A stretch of 64,000 bases of DNA from Desulfitobacterium dehalogenans ATCC 51507 (GCF_000243155.2 NC_018017.1:2728001-2792000); one strand, 5' to 3'; counted from the first letter of the stretch, positions 17,566-26,180 are shown. The notes: generated from the letters alone by a model not told the origin. Numbers and translations are program-made.

Positions 17566-17682
17566 GGATAAAGAAAACCCGACTTCGCCGAGCTTTAAAC
17601 GCATGCTCGCAAATGAGGCGAAGTCGCTGGTTGCCCTTATGCTTAGTAAGTATAGTGCGCAAGTTTATACTTTCTGATAGTG
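17566..17682 (+). repeat. Structured intergenic repeat, copy 2 of 2
   Basis: Second copy of the element at 1456-1571, roughly 75-80% identical by eye. The stem GACTTCGCC (17581-17589) with GGCGAAGTC (17617-17625) is fully paired; the inner GAGC/GCTC replaces TGC/GCA of copy 1; the 3' hairpin AGTAAGTATA/TATACTTTCT is kept although its loop differs. It lies between the SASP gene and the next terminator, with no ORF inside. Confidence 0.7.
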
Positions 17683-17683
17683 C

Positions 17684-17714
17684 AAATAAAGAGCGGTTTT
17701 CCCGCTCCTTATTT
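17684..17714. terminator. Terminator hairpin
   Basis: AAATAA-A-GAGCGG/CCGCTC-C-TTATTT hairpin directly abutting the stop of the minus-strand gene at 17715; usable in both directions. Confidence 0.75.
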
Positions 17715-17915
17715 CTAGTATTTTATCGTTCCGTCTGTCTCCTTAAGAAACTTCTTCTTAGAATCTAAATGTTTTCGCACGTCTTTTAATTGATGGGGTG
17801 AGAGCTCCTCAGCATTCTCGGCAAGAAACTGTTCATTTTCTTGGATATTTTTTAGGGTCAACTCTATTTTCTTTAACTCTTCCTTCTGCTGCTTATTGCC
17901 GTCTTTTCTAGGCAT
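17715..17915 (-). CDS. Small Lys/Glu-rich protein of unknown function
   Basis: 66 residues, about half charged, predicted to be two helices separated by ELSPHQLKD; no cysteine and no hydrophobic segment. I do not recognise a family. It is supported as real by GAGGTGATAAGAAG directly before the ATG and by a terminator at its stop codon. It may be a coiled-coil or nucleic-acid-associated small protein. Confidence 0.65.
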   Translation of the reverse strand: MPRKDGNKQQKEELKKIELTLKNIQENEQFLAENAEELSPHQLKDVRKHLDSKKKFLKETDGTIKY

Positions 17916-18037
17916 CTTCTTATCACCTCAAACTTATTTTTCCCCTAATTCGTCAAAAAACTTTAGTAATATCTCCCAATTTGATATAATAACAAGGTAC
18001 ATAAGAACGGATTATGTCTTAGAAAGGAGATTTTATT

Positions 18038-18208
18038 GTGAAAGTTAAGGCGATCAGTTCTTCCGCCCCGCGACTCCTTGAGCATGAATTGAATCAATGG
18101 TTGGAGGATAATCGCTGGGTCAACATTGTAAATATTACTCAAAGTTCAGGTCCAACCCATCTCATCTGCCTTTGGTATGAAGAACCCAATGTTCCCGTGC
18201 TGGGTTAG
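18038..18208 (+). CDS. Small protein resembling Cse60 (DUF2758)
   Basis: 56-residue frame starting at GTG 18038 with AGAAAGGAGA 7 nt upstream. It begins MKVKAISSSAPRLLEHELN and continues with a beta-strand-like NIVNITQSS, echoing the layout of the sporulation protein Cse60 (short N-terminal strand, acidic helix, strand). The assignment is weak and by eye only. It lies between the small Lys/Glu-rich gene (divergent) and lutA; its stop codon sits inside an 18-nt sequence repeated near 27176. Confidence 0.55.
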   Translation: MKVKAISSSAPRLLEHELNQWLEDNRWVNIVNITQSSGPTHLICLWYEEPNVPVLG

Positions 18209-18278
18209 CAATGGATAAATCCAAATAATTCATGCCATAATAAAAAAAACAAGCATCGAATGAAGGGACTGTAGCTTC

Positions 18279-19001
18279 ATGAAAATCTCGCTCTTTATTA
18301 CCTGTCTTGGAGACACCATGTTTCCGGATCTTGGTGAAACCATGTCCAAAATTTTTACCCGGTTGGGGCATACCGTAGACTTTCCTGAAGGACAATTTTG
18401 CTGCGGCCAGATCTCTTTTAATTCCGGTTATATGGAGGATACCCGCACAGTAGCTCGGGCGACCATTGACGCTTTCGAAAACAGTGAAGTGGTGGTAGCG
18501 CCCAGTGGTTCTTGTATTGGAATGATCCATCATAATTATCCCACCTTATTTAAGGATGACCCAGTGTATGCAAAGAAAGCCAAAGACCTGATCGACAAGA
18601 GCTATGAGTTCACACAATTCGTAGTCAATGTCCTTAAAACCCCGGATCTCGGCGCCCGTTATAAGGCCAAAGTCACATATCATCCTTCCTGCCATGCCAC
18701 TCGTCTCTTAGGGCTTCGGGATGAACCTATGGCTATACTGCAAAACATCCAAGGCTTAGAGATTCTCCCCCTACCGGAAGCCCATCTGTGCTGCGGGTTT
18801 GGAGGTACTTTCTCCATTAAGATGCCCAAAATATCCGAAGCCATGGTTGCTGAAAAAGCTGAGCATGTTTTGGCCTCCGGCGCTGATATTCTGACCGGCC
18901 TGGATATGGGCTGTCTTATGAATATATCCGGCTATATGGAGAAACATGGCCGCTCCATTCCGGCCATGCATGTCATTCAATTGCTCGGAAAGGGGATGTA
19001 A
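18279..19001 (+). CDS. lutA: L-lactate oxidase complex subunit LutA (Fe-S oxidoreductase)
   Basis: 240-residue protein of the GlcF/HdrD type with two cysteine-rich CCG boxes: FCCGQISFNSGY near residue 41 and LCCGFGGTFS near residue 170. With LutB and LutC it forms the NAD-independent iron-sulfur complex that oxidises L-lactate to pyruvate. It is the first gene of a tight lutABC operon (2 nt to lutB). No lactate permease or LutR-type regulator is adjacent. The ribosome site (AAGGGA) is rather distant. Confidence 0.92.
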   Translation: MKISLFITCLGDTMFPDLGETMSKIFTRLGHTVDFPEGQFCCGQISFNSGYMEDTRTVARATIDAFENSEVVVAPSGSCIGMIHHNYPTLFKDDPVYAKKAKDLIDKSYEFTQFVVNVLKTPDLGARYKAKVTYHPSCHATRLLGLRDEPMAILQNIQGLEILPLPEAHLCCGFGGTFSIKMPKISEAMVAEKAEHVLASGADILTGLDMGCLMNISGYMEKHGRSIPAMHVIQLLGKGM

Positions 19002-19003
19002 CT

Positions 19004-20449
19004 ATGTCACTGGATAATCATTATGATGTCGACGCTGCTTTAGATAAAGCTCTCAAAGATGATTTTTTACGTAAGGCAACCCGCCGGGCTACAGATAGGC
19101 TGAGAAACAATAAACTCGCCATTACGGAAGAACTGGGTAACTGGGAAGAATGGCGCCATGTAGGAGAAAGAATCCGTAATCACGTGGTCGAAAACCTGGA
19201 TTATTACCTTAATATGCTCATTGAAAATGTGGAAAAGAACGGAGGTCACGTTCATCTTGCCAAAACACCGGAAGATGGGGTAAGAATCGTTCAGGAGATT
19301 TTCAAAAAACATGGATTTAAATCCGTGATCAAATCCAAATCCATGATTACAGAAGAGATTCACCTCAACCCTGTCCTGGAGAAAGACGGTATTGAGGTAG
19401 TTGAGACCGATTTGGCCGAATATATCATCCAGATTGCCAATGAGCCGCCCTCTCACATCATTGTCCCGGCCATGCATAAGAACCGCGACCAAATTGCCAA
19501 ACTCTTCGAACCCATAGCCGGACACCCGCTAGACTCAGATACTCCAACCTTGACCAAATTCGCCCGGGAACAGCTGCGGGAAAAATTCCTTACGAGTAAA
19601 ATCGGAATAACCGGCTGTAACTTTGCCGTAGCGGATACAGGAACCATTACTATGGTTACCAATGAGGGTAATGGCCGAATGACCAGCACTTTGCCCGAGG
19701 TACAAATCACGATGATGGGGATGGAGCGGATTGTTCCTTCATTCAAGGAACTCAGTGTCCTTCTCAATCTGCTGGCCCGCAGCGCCACAGGACAACGCCT
19801 CTCGGTCTACACCACGATGATTACACCACCCAAGCGGGAAGAGGATCTTGACGGACCTAAAGAATGGCATTTGGTCATTCTCGATCACAATCGCTCGGAA
19901 ATCCTTGGGGATGTGGATTTCCGCTCATCCCTTCGTTGTATCCGCTGCGGAGCCTGCTTCAATGTCTGCCCCGTTTATCGCCAAGTCGGCGGACATGCCT
20001 ATGGTTCCGTTTACTCAGGTCCGATCGGAGTCGTCATTACTCCACTATTGGAACAGGATTATGAGAAATGGGGACATCTCCCTTACTACTCCTCCCTCTG
20101 TGCGGCCTGCTCCGAAGCTTGCCCGGTACGGATTCCCCTCCATGATTTGATCGTCAAGCATCGGGACCGCAAGGTCCTCAAGGGGCTCACTTCCGGTGTG
20201 GAAAAGAAACTCTTCAAATACTATGGCCACTACTTCTCCCATCCCAAAACTCTCAGCAAGTTTGTCCGCTTAGGATCGAAATTCCAGTTTATCCTCATGC
20301 GCAACGGCAAAATTACCTCAGGACCACCCCCGATTAATAACTGGACCAACAGCAAGACTCTGCCCCCTATAGCCAAGCAAATGTTCCGGGATAAATGGCC
20401 GGAGTTGGAGAAAGATCTAAAAAACATGCAGCGGGGTGATAAAGAATGA
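19004..20449 (+). CDS. lutB: L-lactate oxidase complex subunit LutB (ferredoxin-like Fe-S protein)
   Basis: 481 residues: a DUF162-like N-terminal domain (CNFAVADTGTI) followed by two [4Fe-4S] motifs, CIRCGACFNVCPVY at about 311-324 and CAACSEACPV at about 366-375, then a C-terminal helical tail. It carries electrons within LutABC. It follows lutA by 2 nt and overlaps lutC by 4 nt (ATGA), indicating coupled translation and fixed stoichiometry. Length is typical for the family. Confidence 0.93.
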   Translation: MSLDNHYDVDAALDKALKDDFLRKATRRATDRLRNNKLAITEELGNWEEWRHVGERIRNHVVENLDYYLNMLIENVEKNGGHVHLAKTPEDGVRIVQEIFKKHGFKSVIKSKSMITEEIHLNPVLEKDGIEVVETDLAEYIIQIANEPPSHIIVPAMHKNRDQIAKLFEPIAGHPLDSDTPTLTKFAREQLREKFLTSKIGITGCNFAVADTGTITMVTNEGNGRMTSTLPEVQITMMGMERIVPSFKELSVLLNLLARSATGQRLSVYTTMITPPKREEDLDGPKEWHLVILDHNRSEILGDVDFRSSLRCIRCGACFNVCPVYRQVGGHAYGSVYSGPIGVVITPLLEQDYEKWGHLPYYSSLCAACSEACPVRIPLHDLIVKHRDRKVLKGLTSGVEKKLFKYYGHYFSHPKTLSKFVRLGSKFQFILMRNGKITSGPPPINNWTNSKTLPPIAKQMFRDKWPELEKDLKNMQRGDKE

Positions 20450-21114
20450 GTGATCGTCAAGCATTTATCGCAAACATCGCTAAAAAACTTGGGCGTCCCA
20501 CTCCCACCTCTGTGGAACCTATTAAACTCAACTTTCCCCTCTATCGTCTAGATTCCCAGGAGGAACGGATCGATAAATTTATGAAAATGTACGAAGCCAT
20601 GGGAGGCAAAGCAGCCACAGCCTCCACCCATGAAGAAGCCGCCCGGGCTTTGAAGGAATGGTTCGGCGAAAAACCTCAATGGCTCAGCCCTAACTCCATT
20701 GTCACTTGGAATGAGCTCCCGACTATGGCCCGTGCCAGTTTAGAAGAGCTGGATTGGCCGGCCCATTCCTATGCCGATCTTCCTGCCGATGAACGCAATG
20801 CCATCATGGATAAGACTGAATTGGGCATCACCGGAGCAGACTTCGGCATAGCTCAATCCGGGTCTCTCGTTTTAAAAAGCGGCTCCAAACGGGGACGCGG
20901 GGTCAGCCTGGTACCCATTCGCCATCTGACCTTTATCCCGGCATCTTTCCTCAGGGACAGTCTCGACCAAGTCCTTGAGGAACTCATGGGAACAGACATT
21001 CCGGCAGCTATCGAAATCATCTCTGGACCAAGCCGTACTTCAGACATTGAGATGGATCTTTCCATCGGTGTCCATGGCCCTGTAGAGGTTTATTGTATCG
21101 TTATGGCGGAATAA
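20446..21114 (+). CDS. lutC: L-lactate oxidase complex subunit LutC
   Basis: 222-residue DUF162/YkgG protein. The family core GITGADFGIAQSGSLVL is at about 126-142 and the C-terminal segment has SDIEMDLSIGVHGP. It completes the LutABC lactate-oxidising complex; LutC lacks cysteine clusters and may bind substrate or a nucleotide. Last gene of the operon, followed by a strong terminator. Confidence 0.92.
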   Translation: MSDRQAFIANIAKKLGRPTPTSVEPIKLNFPLYRLDSQEERIDKFMKMYEAMGGKAATASTHEEAARALKEWFGEKPQWLSPNSIVTWNELPTMARASLEELDWPAHSYADLPADERNAIMDKTELGITGADFGIAQSGSLVLKSGSKRGRGVSLVPIRHLTFIPASFLRDSLDQVLEELMGTDIPAAIEIISGPSRTSDIEMDLSIGVHGPVEVYCIVMAE

Positions 21115-21130
21115 TATCTCAGCACATAAG

Positions 21131-21169
21131 GCGGGAACTCAACATAACCCTTGAGTTCCCGCTTTTTTT
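21131..21169 (+). terminator. Intrinsic terminator of lutABC
   Basis: 12-bp perfect stem GCGGGAACTCAA/TTGAGTTCCCGC followed by TTTTTTT, 16 nt after lutC. Confidence 0.92.
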
Positions 21170-21182
21170 ACTACCTAGGCAT

Positions 21183-21764
21183 CTATAGATTGGTTTCTAT
21201 ACTTTGAGCTTTAAAATAATTGATGATATTCTCTTTCTCGCCTACTTCCACATGAACTACGGGTTGGACCTCTCCCCCATCAATTCCGCTCCACCGAAAA
21301 TATAGGGTTTGCTCATACTGTTGATAAATGATCGGATCGGCATATTCCAGATGAAGAACAATATAGTATGGACTGACATAGGGCTCACTAATATCCACTT
21401 CGTAAGAGTCCAAAGCGATCACTAAACTGGAGCTCATATCTTGAGGTATCTCATTCACTAAATAATTGGGTTCATTTTGGATGGGCTTATCTTGTAATTT
21501 TTCCTCAAAGACTATGGTTCGGCTGGCCAAATTCTCCGCAGGATGAATTCCTACATTAGTAAATTTAAATTCAAGTTTTAAACCGGATTTCAACTCAACC
21601 TTAGGAGGTTCCCGCAGGGACAAGTAAGGACGTGAAGATTCGCGATCGATTTTCCAGGCATTAAGCGTTACTGCAACCGTAATCGTGGCGGTAAGTGCCA
21701 AAATAGAAGTTCCAACAGTTGCGACAATGCTGCTCCATTTTGTAAATTTATCTCCAAAGCTCAT
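21183..21764 (-). CDS. Single-span membrane protein of unknown function
   Basis: About 193 residues from ATG 21764 (AAGGGGGG 8 nt upstream; the longer frame to 21890 has no such site). A short basic N-terminus and one hydrophobic helix (about 14-35) are followed by an extracytoplasmic domain rich in beta-like strands and acidic residues. No family recognised. It is the sole gene between the lutABC terminator and the hydrogenase operon terminator. Confidence 0.6.
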   Translation of the reverse strand: MSFGDKFTKWSSIVATVGTSILALTATITVAVTLNAWKIDRESSRPYLSLREPPKVELKSGLKLEFKFTNVGIHPAENLASRTIVFEEKLQDKPIQNEPNYLVNEIPQDMSSSLVIALDSYEVDISEPYVSPYYIVLHLEYADPIIYQQYEQTLYFRWSGIDGGEVQPVVHVEVGEKENIINYFKAQSIETNL

Positions 21765-21876
21765 ACTAACCGCCCCCCTTCTAAACCAACACCTTTTAGT
21801 GTCTTCATATTCATGCTTTATATTCGTTGCCGCAGTGAGCTCTATACATAAAGAGAATAGGGAGGTAGCGTAGACG

Positions 21877-21909
21877 AAAAAAGACAGCACCCTAAAGTAC
21901 TGTCTTTTA
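21877..21909 (-). terminator. Intrinsic terminator of the hydrogenase operon
   Basis: AAAAGACAG/CTGTCTTTT stem with a T-run (TTTTTTCG) on the minus strand, 15 nt beyond the cytochrome stop codon. Confidence 0.85.
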
Positions 21910-21923
21910 ACCTTTCAATTATG

Positions 21924-22772
21924 TTATTTTAATATATTCCAGCTCCGCTTAATATGATCGACCAGGTTATCGGGATCAACATCGGTATGACATTGTGCAC
22001 AATCCATCATTCCCCGGGTATTTTCCAAAGAATGTCCTTTACCGTGACACATCATGCAGTCGTCCACCACTTCATTCTTATAAACGGCCTTGAAATTATT
22101 GCTATGGAATTGATTCAACAGCTCTACAGTTTTAGCAGCTACATCTGCCGTAATACGAGCACAGCGCTCACTTCTGGCCTTGCTCTCGGCCTTGAGGCCG
22201 CTGGCGTCACACCACACACTCACTGAAACGTGGCAAAGAGGTGATTTGGCGACACTTTTTTCTATGGGGCCCTCATATTCCAAAGCCTTGCCTGCTGCAG
22301 GCATGAATTCAGGAAAGGCGAAATCGCAATACCAACCGAACAATTCGCTGACGACCTTATCCGCATCTTTCTTTTCCATGGTATAGTTAATGGCCGTAGC
22401 CGCACCGATCAAGGCTCCGCACAGGGTGCCCCACCCTCCGCCGCCGGTACCGCCCCAACCCAGAACCTGTGTAGGAACATGAGTGTAGGGATAACCTACC
22501 TTTTCTTTTAATTGACCGATCACCGCCTCAAAGACGCCATAAGAGCATTTGGATTTGCCATAACCTCCATAGCCGTCCAGCTTAGCCTTTTCCGGGTCCA
22601 GCTGGACATAAGGGTATGGGAAACTCGGTGGCTCACAATGTTCCCCGGAGGGTAATTGGGCAGCCTCAGCCGCCTGGGTGTGAAAGACGCTTGTGCCGAC
22701 AGCTAAAGCTCCTGCAGCCAGAATACCGGATTTTAAAAACTTTCTCCTTGACATATCTCTTTCTTCACTCAT
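21924..22772 (-). CDS. Split-Soret-type c cytochrome with Tat signal, hydrogenase partner
   Basis: 282 residues. N-terminus SRRKFLKSG plus hydrophobic helix and AEA cleavage region is a twin-arginine signal. The body has the C_GCAxxG_C_C pattern (KCSYGVFEAV, GTLCGALIGA) of split-Soret cytochromes, and the C-terminal part holds two CxxCH haem motifs, CMMCH and CAQCH. It probably takes electrons from the hydrogenase encoded just upstream. AAGGAGG 8 nt before the ATG. A Tat rather than Sec signal is unusual for a c-type cytochrome. Confidence 0.88.
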   Translation of the reverse strand: MSEERDMSRRKFLKSGILAAGALAVGTSVFHTQAAEAAQLPSGEHCEPPSFPYPYVQLDPEKAKLDGYGGYGKSKCSYGVFEAVIGQLKEKVGYPYTHVPTQVLGWGGTGGGGWGTLCGALIGAATAINYTMEKKDADKVVSELFGWYCDFAFPEFMPAAGKALEYEGPIEKSVAKSPLCHVSVSVWCDASGLKAESKARSERCARITADVAAKTVELLNQFHSNNFKAVYKNEVVDDCMMCHGKGHSLENTRGMMDCAQCHTDVDPDNLVDHIKRSWNILK

Positions 22773-22844
22773 TGAAACAGCCTCCTTTTTATGATTACCT
22801 TGCCTTAGAACTTCTCAATTCTTAAAACCGAATCTATTGGTCTA

Positions 22845-24398
22845 TCAGAGCCTTACTATCTTCTCCCCATCAGCATCAATGAGGTGCACAGCACATGCCA
22901 GACAAGGGTCAAAGGAACGAATCACCCGGACCACATTGACAGGATTATCCGGATCAACGGGCAGCCCTTTCAAGGCTTGCTCAACAGGACCCGGCATGTT
23001 CTTCTCATCACGGGGAGAACTATTCCATGTGGTGGGGACGACCATTTGATAATTGCTGATGACATTATTGTCGATCTTGAGCCAATGCCCCAAGGATCCT
23101 CTGGGAGCCTCATTAAGGGCTACTCCTTGACCTTGGGCGGGGGGTTCCCAGTGGCTGGAATCGTGAATAGCTGGGCGGCTGCCCTTCCTTCCCAGTAATT
23201 CCTCTAAATCATTCAGCCAACGGTACATGGAGCTTGTCATAAGTAAAGTTTCCTGAGCACGGGCGAGATGACGGGCAACTGCTCCGGGTTTTATTCCGTA
23301 ACGGCTCATCAAGTCGAGCAGTCCCGAATGCTGCATAACCATCATCCGTGCCAGCGGTCCCACTTCAGCCGCCTCTCCCTTATACCGGGGAGATTTAATG
23401 AAGGAATAAGCTCCTTTTTTATCAAAGTCGATGACGGTGTCTCCGTCCCAGGGATTGGCGGGCTCACCCTCCTTGTACCAGGCGCTGGCAACGCTTTCCG
23501 TAATCTTGCTCATATCCAGCTCTTCGACAACACCCGGAGCTTTGCCACTGATAAAGCCGCCCCTAAACAACGTCTCTGTGCCTGAATCATCCATAGGAAA
23601 ACCACCATAGGCAATATAGCTCCCTGAACCTGCACCCACTCCAGCTTTCCCCAGACCTAACAGGGGACCTGTACAAAAACTTACCACATCGGGAACATAA
23701 ACCAGCTCGGCAAAGGACACGACCTCATTGAGCAAGGTTCTAAAGGCATCCAATTGCTCTTTCCGGGGGTAGATCGTCACTCCACCCACGACAATACTGG
23801 ATTGATGGGGCTGCTTACCTCCCAGAATAGCCGACATCTTCTTGGCTTTACCTTGAATCTTTAAAGCCTCCAGATAATGAGCCAGAGCGGTTATCACGAT
23901 TTCCGGATCGTTTACGGAATAACGATCAGGTTGATAGCGGGGGGTCAGAGGGGCGGTATCCCCTGCTTTAACTAAAGACAGTATCTTATTTTTAACAGCC
24001 AGAAGTTCCGGAGCATTTCCTTTATAGTGATCGACGGCTAAAACGTCGAGATAATCAAGTGCCGACAAATGATAGAAATGCAAAGGATGGTCGTGCAGCC
24101 ATAGTGATCCGGCGATGAGATTGCGAATAAGCTGGGCGGCACGGGGTACATCGGCTCCATGGGCATCTTCAACAGCCATTGCCGAGGTCCAACCGTGTGA
24201 CGCCATACACACTCCGCAAATCCGTTCGGTAATATAGACGGCATCACGAGGGTCCCGGCCTTGGAGAATCTGTTCAATCCCCCGGAACATGGTCCCCTGA
24301 GCCCAGGCATTGGTAACGATACCCTTTTCAATTTCCACTTCAACCCGTAAGTGGCCCTCAACCCGTGTGACAGGGTCAATAACGACACGCTTAGCCAT
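22845..24398 (-). CDS. [NiFe] hydrogenase large subunit
   Basis: 517-residue catalytic subunit holding the Ni-Fe site. The first metal motif is RICGVCMASHGW (about residue 59-70); the second is DPCLACAVH at the C-terminus, followed by a 12-residue tail that the maturation endopeptidase would remove. It carries no signal of its own, so it is exported with the small subunit by the Tat system. It begins next to the small-subunit stop (24398/24399). Periplasmic uptake hydrogenase is the likely role. Confidence 0.96.
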   Translation of the reverse strand: MAKRVVIDPVTRVEGHLRVEVEIEKGIVTNAWAQGTMFRGIEQILQGRDPRDAVYITERICGVCMASHGWTSAMAVEDAHGADVPRAAQLIRNLIAGSLWLHDHPLHFYHLSALDYLDVLAVDHYKGNAPELLAVKNKILSLVKAGDTAPLTPRYQPDRYSVNDPEIVITALAHYLEALKIQGKAKKMSAILGGKQPHQSSIVVGGVTIYPRKEQLDAFRTLLNEVVSFAELVYVPDVVSFCTGPLLGLGKAGVGAGSGSYIAYGGFPMDDSGTETLFRGGFISGKAPGVVEELDMSKITESVASAWYKEGEPANPWDGDTVIDFDKKGAYSFIKSPRYKGEAAEVGPLARMMVMQHSGLLDLMSRYGIKPGAVARHLARAQETLLMTSSMYRWLNDLEELLGRKGSRPAIHDSSHWEPPAQGQGVALNEAPRGSLGHWLKIDNNVISNYQMVVPTTWNSSPRDEKNMPGPVEQALKGLPVDPDNPVNVVRVIRSFDPCLACAVHLIDADGEKIVRL

Positions 24399-25328
24399 CT
24401 ACTTCACCTCCTTGGGGTTCACGAACAAGGGAGCGAATCCCTCATAATACTCAGGCTGACTGCAGCCCGCACAGGGTGAGCCGGCATAACCGCAGAAATT
24501 AGCCCCGTCATTCCACCAGGAATTGGCACAATTGGTGTAAGTCTCTTTTCCCTTGCACCCCTTGTGATAAAGGCACCAATCCAGAGTGTCCGGATTATTC
24601 CAATCCTCCAGATACTCTCCCTGTTCGTAATGCATGCGGCGATAACAACTATCATGTAAGGTATAGCGATAATAAGCTTCCGGCCGATTAAGCCCGTCGA
24701 GCTTAGGCAAAGCATTCTGACTCAGATAATATAAGAGTAGACCCACTAACCGATCAGGCTTAACCGGGCAGCTGGGGAGGTTTACCACCTTAACTCCTTC
24801 GAGGACCTCCTGAGCGCCTACTGCTCCAGTGAGCCCAGCACGGGGAATCCCGCCATAACAAGCGCAGGAACCGACGGCGATCACCGCTTCAGCTTTGGCC
24901 GCAGCCATTTTGAATTGTTCGATAAAGGGTTTCCCCTCCACAAAGCAATACCGGGGGTCCGCTGTGGGAATCGAACCCTCCAGGACAAGTATGTAGTGAC
25001 CTTGAGTTATACACTCTTCTAAGCTCTGAATGGCTTGCTCCCCTGAAGCCGCCATCAGTGTAGGATGGTAGCGTACCGATAGGAGATCGAGGATAATCTG
25101 CTCCGGCCCTGGGTCTGCTGAAGATAACAGGGATTCGCTGCACCCGGTGCACCCTTGCCCTTGCATCCAAATCACCGGCTTTTTGGACAAATTTGCTTCA
25201 GCTGCCTCCGCAATTTGAGGCGCTAAACTCAAATCAATCCCCAGGGCTGCGCATGTGAATGTGCACAGTTTCAAAAAGTCCCTTCTGGATATCCCTCTTC
25301 TTGCGAGGCGCTGATATCCATTTTCCAT
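24399..25328 (-). CDS. [NiFe] hydrogenase small subunit, Tat-exported
   Basis: About 309-residue electron-transfer subunit. Tat signal RRGISRRDFLKL near residue 12, then the proximal cluster motif GCTGCSESLL, GSCACYGG, LPSCPVKP and the medial/distal cluster cysteines in the C-terminal third (CYRRMHYE, CLYHKGCKG, FCGYAGSPCAGC). No C-terminal membrane helix, so anchoring must come from the cytochrome or the enzyme is soluble. ATG 25328 is chosen because AAAGGAGAGG precedes it; the GTG 21 nt upstream lies within that ribosome site. First gene of the operon. Confidence 0.95.
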   Translation of the reverse strand: MENGYQRLARRGISRRDFLKLCTFTCAALGIDLSLAPQIAEAAEANLSKKPVIWMQGQGCTGCSESLLSSADPGPEQIILDLLSVRYHPTLMAASGEQAIQSLEECITQGHYILVLEGSIPTADPRYCFVEGKPFIEQFKMAAAKAEAVIAVGSCACYGGIPRAGLTGAVGAQEVLEGVKVVNLPSCPVKPDRLVGLLLYYLSQNALPKLDGLNRPEAYYRYTLHDSCYRRMHYEQGEYLEDWNNPDTLDWCLYHKGCKGKETYTNCANSWWNDGANFCGYAGSPCAGCSQPEYYEGFAPLFVNPKEVK

Positions 25329-25714
25329 AAATTGATCCTCTCCTTTCACCTTCCTTATTTTTTTGCAGTTTTTTATTATGATAAAAGCATGAAGTCCTTA
25401 TAAAACCCTCTAGTGAATGTTCGGACTTGTACTACCATCTATCTTCTGAGGTTATCTCTTAATTTGCTACGGTAAAACATCAATATTTTATATCATGTTA
25501 GATAATTCAGATAACCATAATCATGTTAATGTGAACACTTTATCAATTTCTATGATACATCCTTTTTATTACCAATTCTACAGTAAAGTGTTAATTTTTT
25601 AATTAGTATTCTTAATCATGCTATAAATATTTCGTATGATATCACTGAGTTTACTAATATAATAAGAAGGTTTCTAATACTGCTTTTAACCTTTATTCTG
25701 GCGTATAAATAACT
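25329..25714. other. AT-rich intergenic region upstream of the hydrogenase operon
   Basis: About 390 nt, very AT-rich, containing the presumed minus-strand hydrogenase promoter. Several imperfect AT inverted repeats occur (for example around 25495-25545), but none matches a confident FNR, CRP or dehalobox site. No ORF with a ribosome site. Confidence 0.5.
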
Positions 25715-25760
25715 CAACGGGGCCAACCCTTATTTATTTGATCTTTTAGCCGCCCCGCTG
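25715..25760 (-). terminator. Hairpin after the DUF421/DUF4363 pair
   Basis: CAACGGGGC pairs with GCCCCGCTG (one G-T) around a 28-nt AT-rich loop, just past the DUF4363 stop; weak T-tail, so only moderately convincing. Confidence 0.5.
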
Positions 25761-25771
25761 AATAGGTTGTT

Positions 25772-26155
25772 TCAAAAAATATTTTGAAGTGTAATCATCC
25801 CTTTATCGGCAATATGATTAATTAGCATGCGCAAGGCACACACCTCTCCTAAGCTTAAAACCATTTCATTTTCCTTGATATACTGCTCCAACCTTATCAA
25901 ACTGAGATCAATCTCATCGATCTCCTGGTGATCAATCAATATGCTCCAAAGCTTTTTGGTTTCACTCCACTCCTGGCTGAATTTCCCGATTTCCTGATCG
26001 GCATTGCTCCAGCTCTTGGTTCGTATCTGCTCCTCCACATTGACCAATTTTTCCACCATGATATCCGTCGATTCACTGACATAGTGGTTCTGCCAATAGC
26101 CCCCAAGTACTAGCATTAGGATAAGTATGCCTGCTACAAGATACGTTCTCAGCAT
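25772..26155 (-). CDS. DUF4363 family protein
   Basis: About 127 residues from ATG 26155 (AGGAGG 6 nt upstream). One N-terminal hydrophobic helix (LVAGILILMLVLGGYW) and a helical acidic domain with a WSETKKLWSILIDHQEID segment typical of DUF4363. It is the usual small partner of DUF421 (YetF-like) proteins in spore formers; molecular function unknown. Cotranscribed with the DUF421 gene 25 nt upstream. Confidence 0.82.
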   Translation of the reverse strand: MLRTYLVAGILILMLVLGGYWQNHYVSESTDIMVEKLVNVEEQIRTKSWSNADQEIGKFSQEWSETKKLWSILIDHQEIDEIDLSLIRLEQYIKENEMVLSLGEVCALRMLINHIADKGMITLQNIF

Positions 26156-26180
26156 AGAACATCCTCCTTTTGCTGCAGCT

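Noticed and set aside
25450-25640. FNR, CRP or dehalobox-like sites in the hydrogenase promoter region
   Set aside because: AT-rich inverted repeats exist, but none matches TTGAT-N4-ATCAA or TTAAT-N4-ATTAA convincingly.
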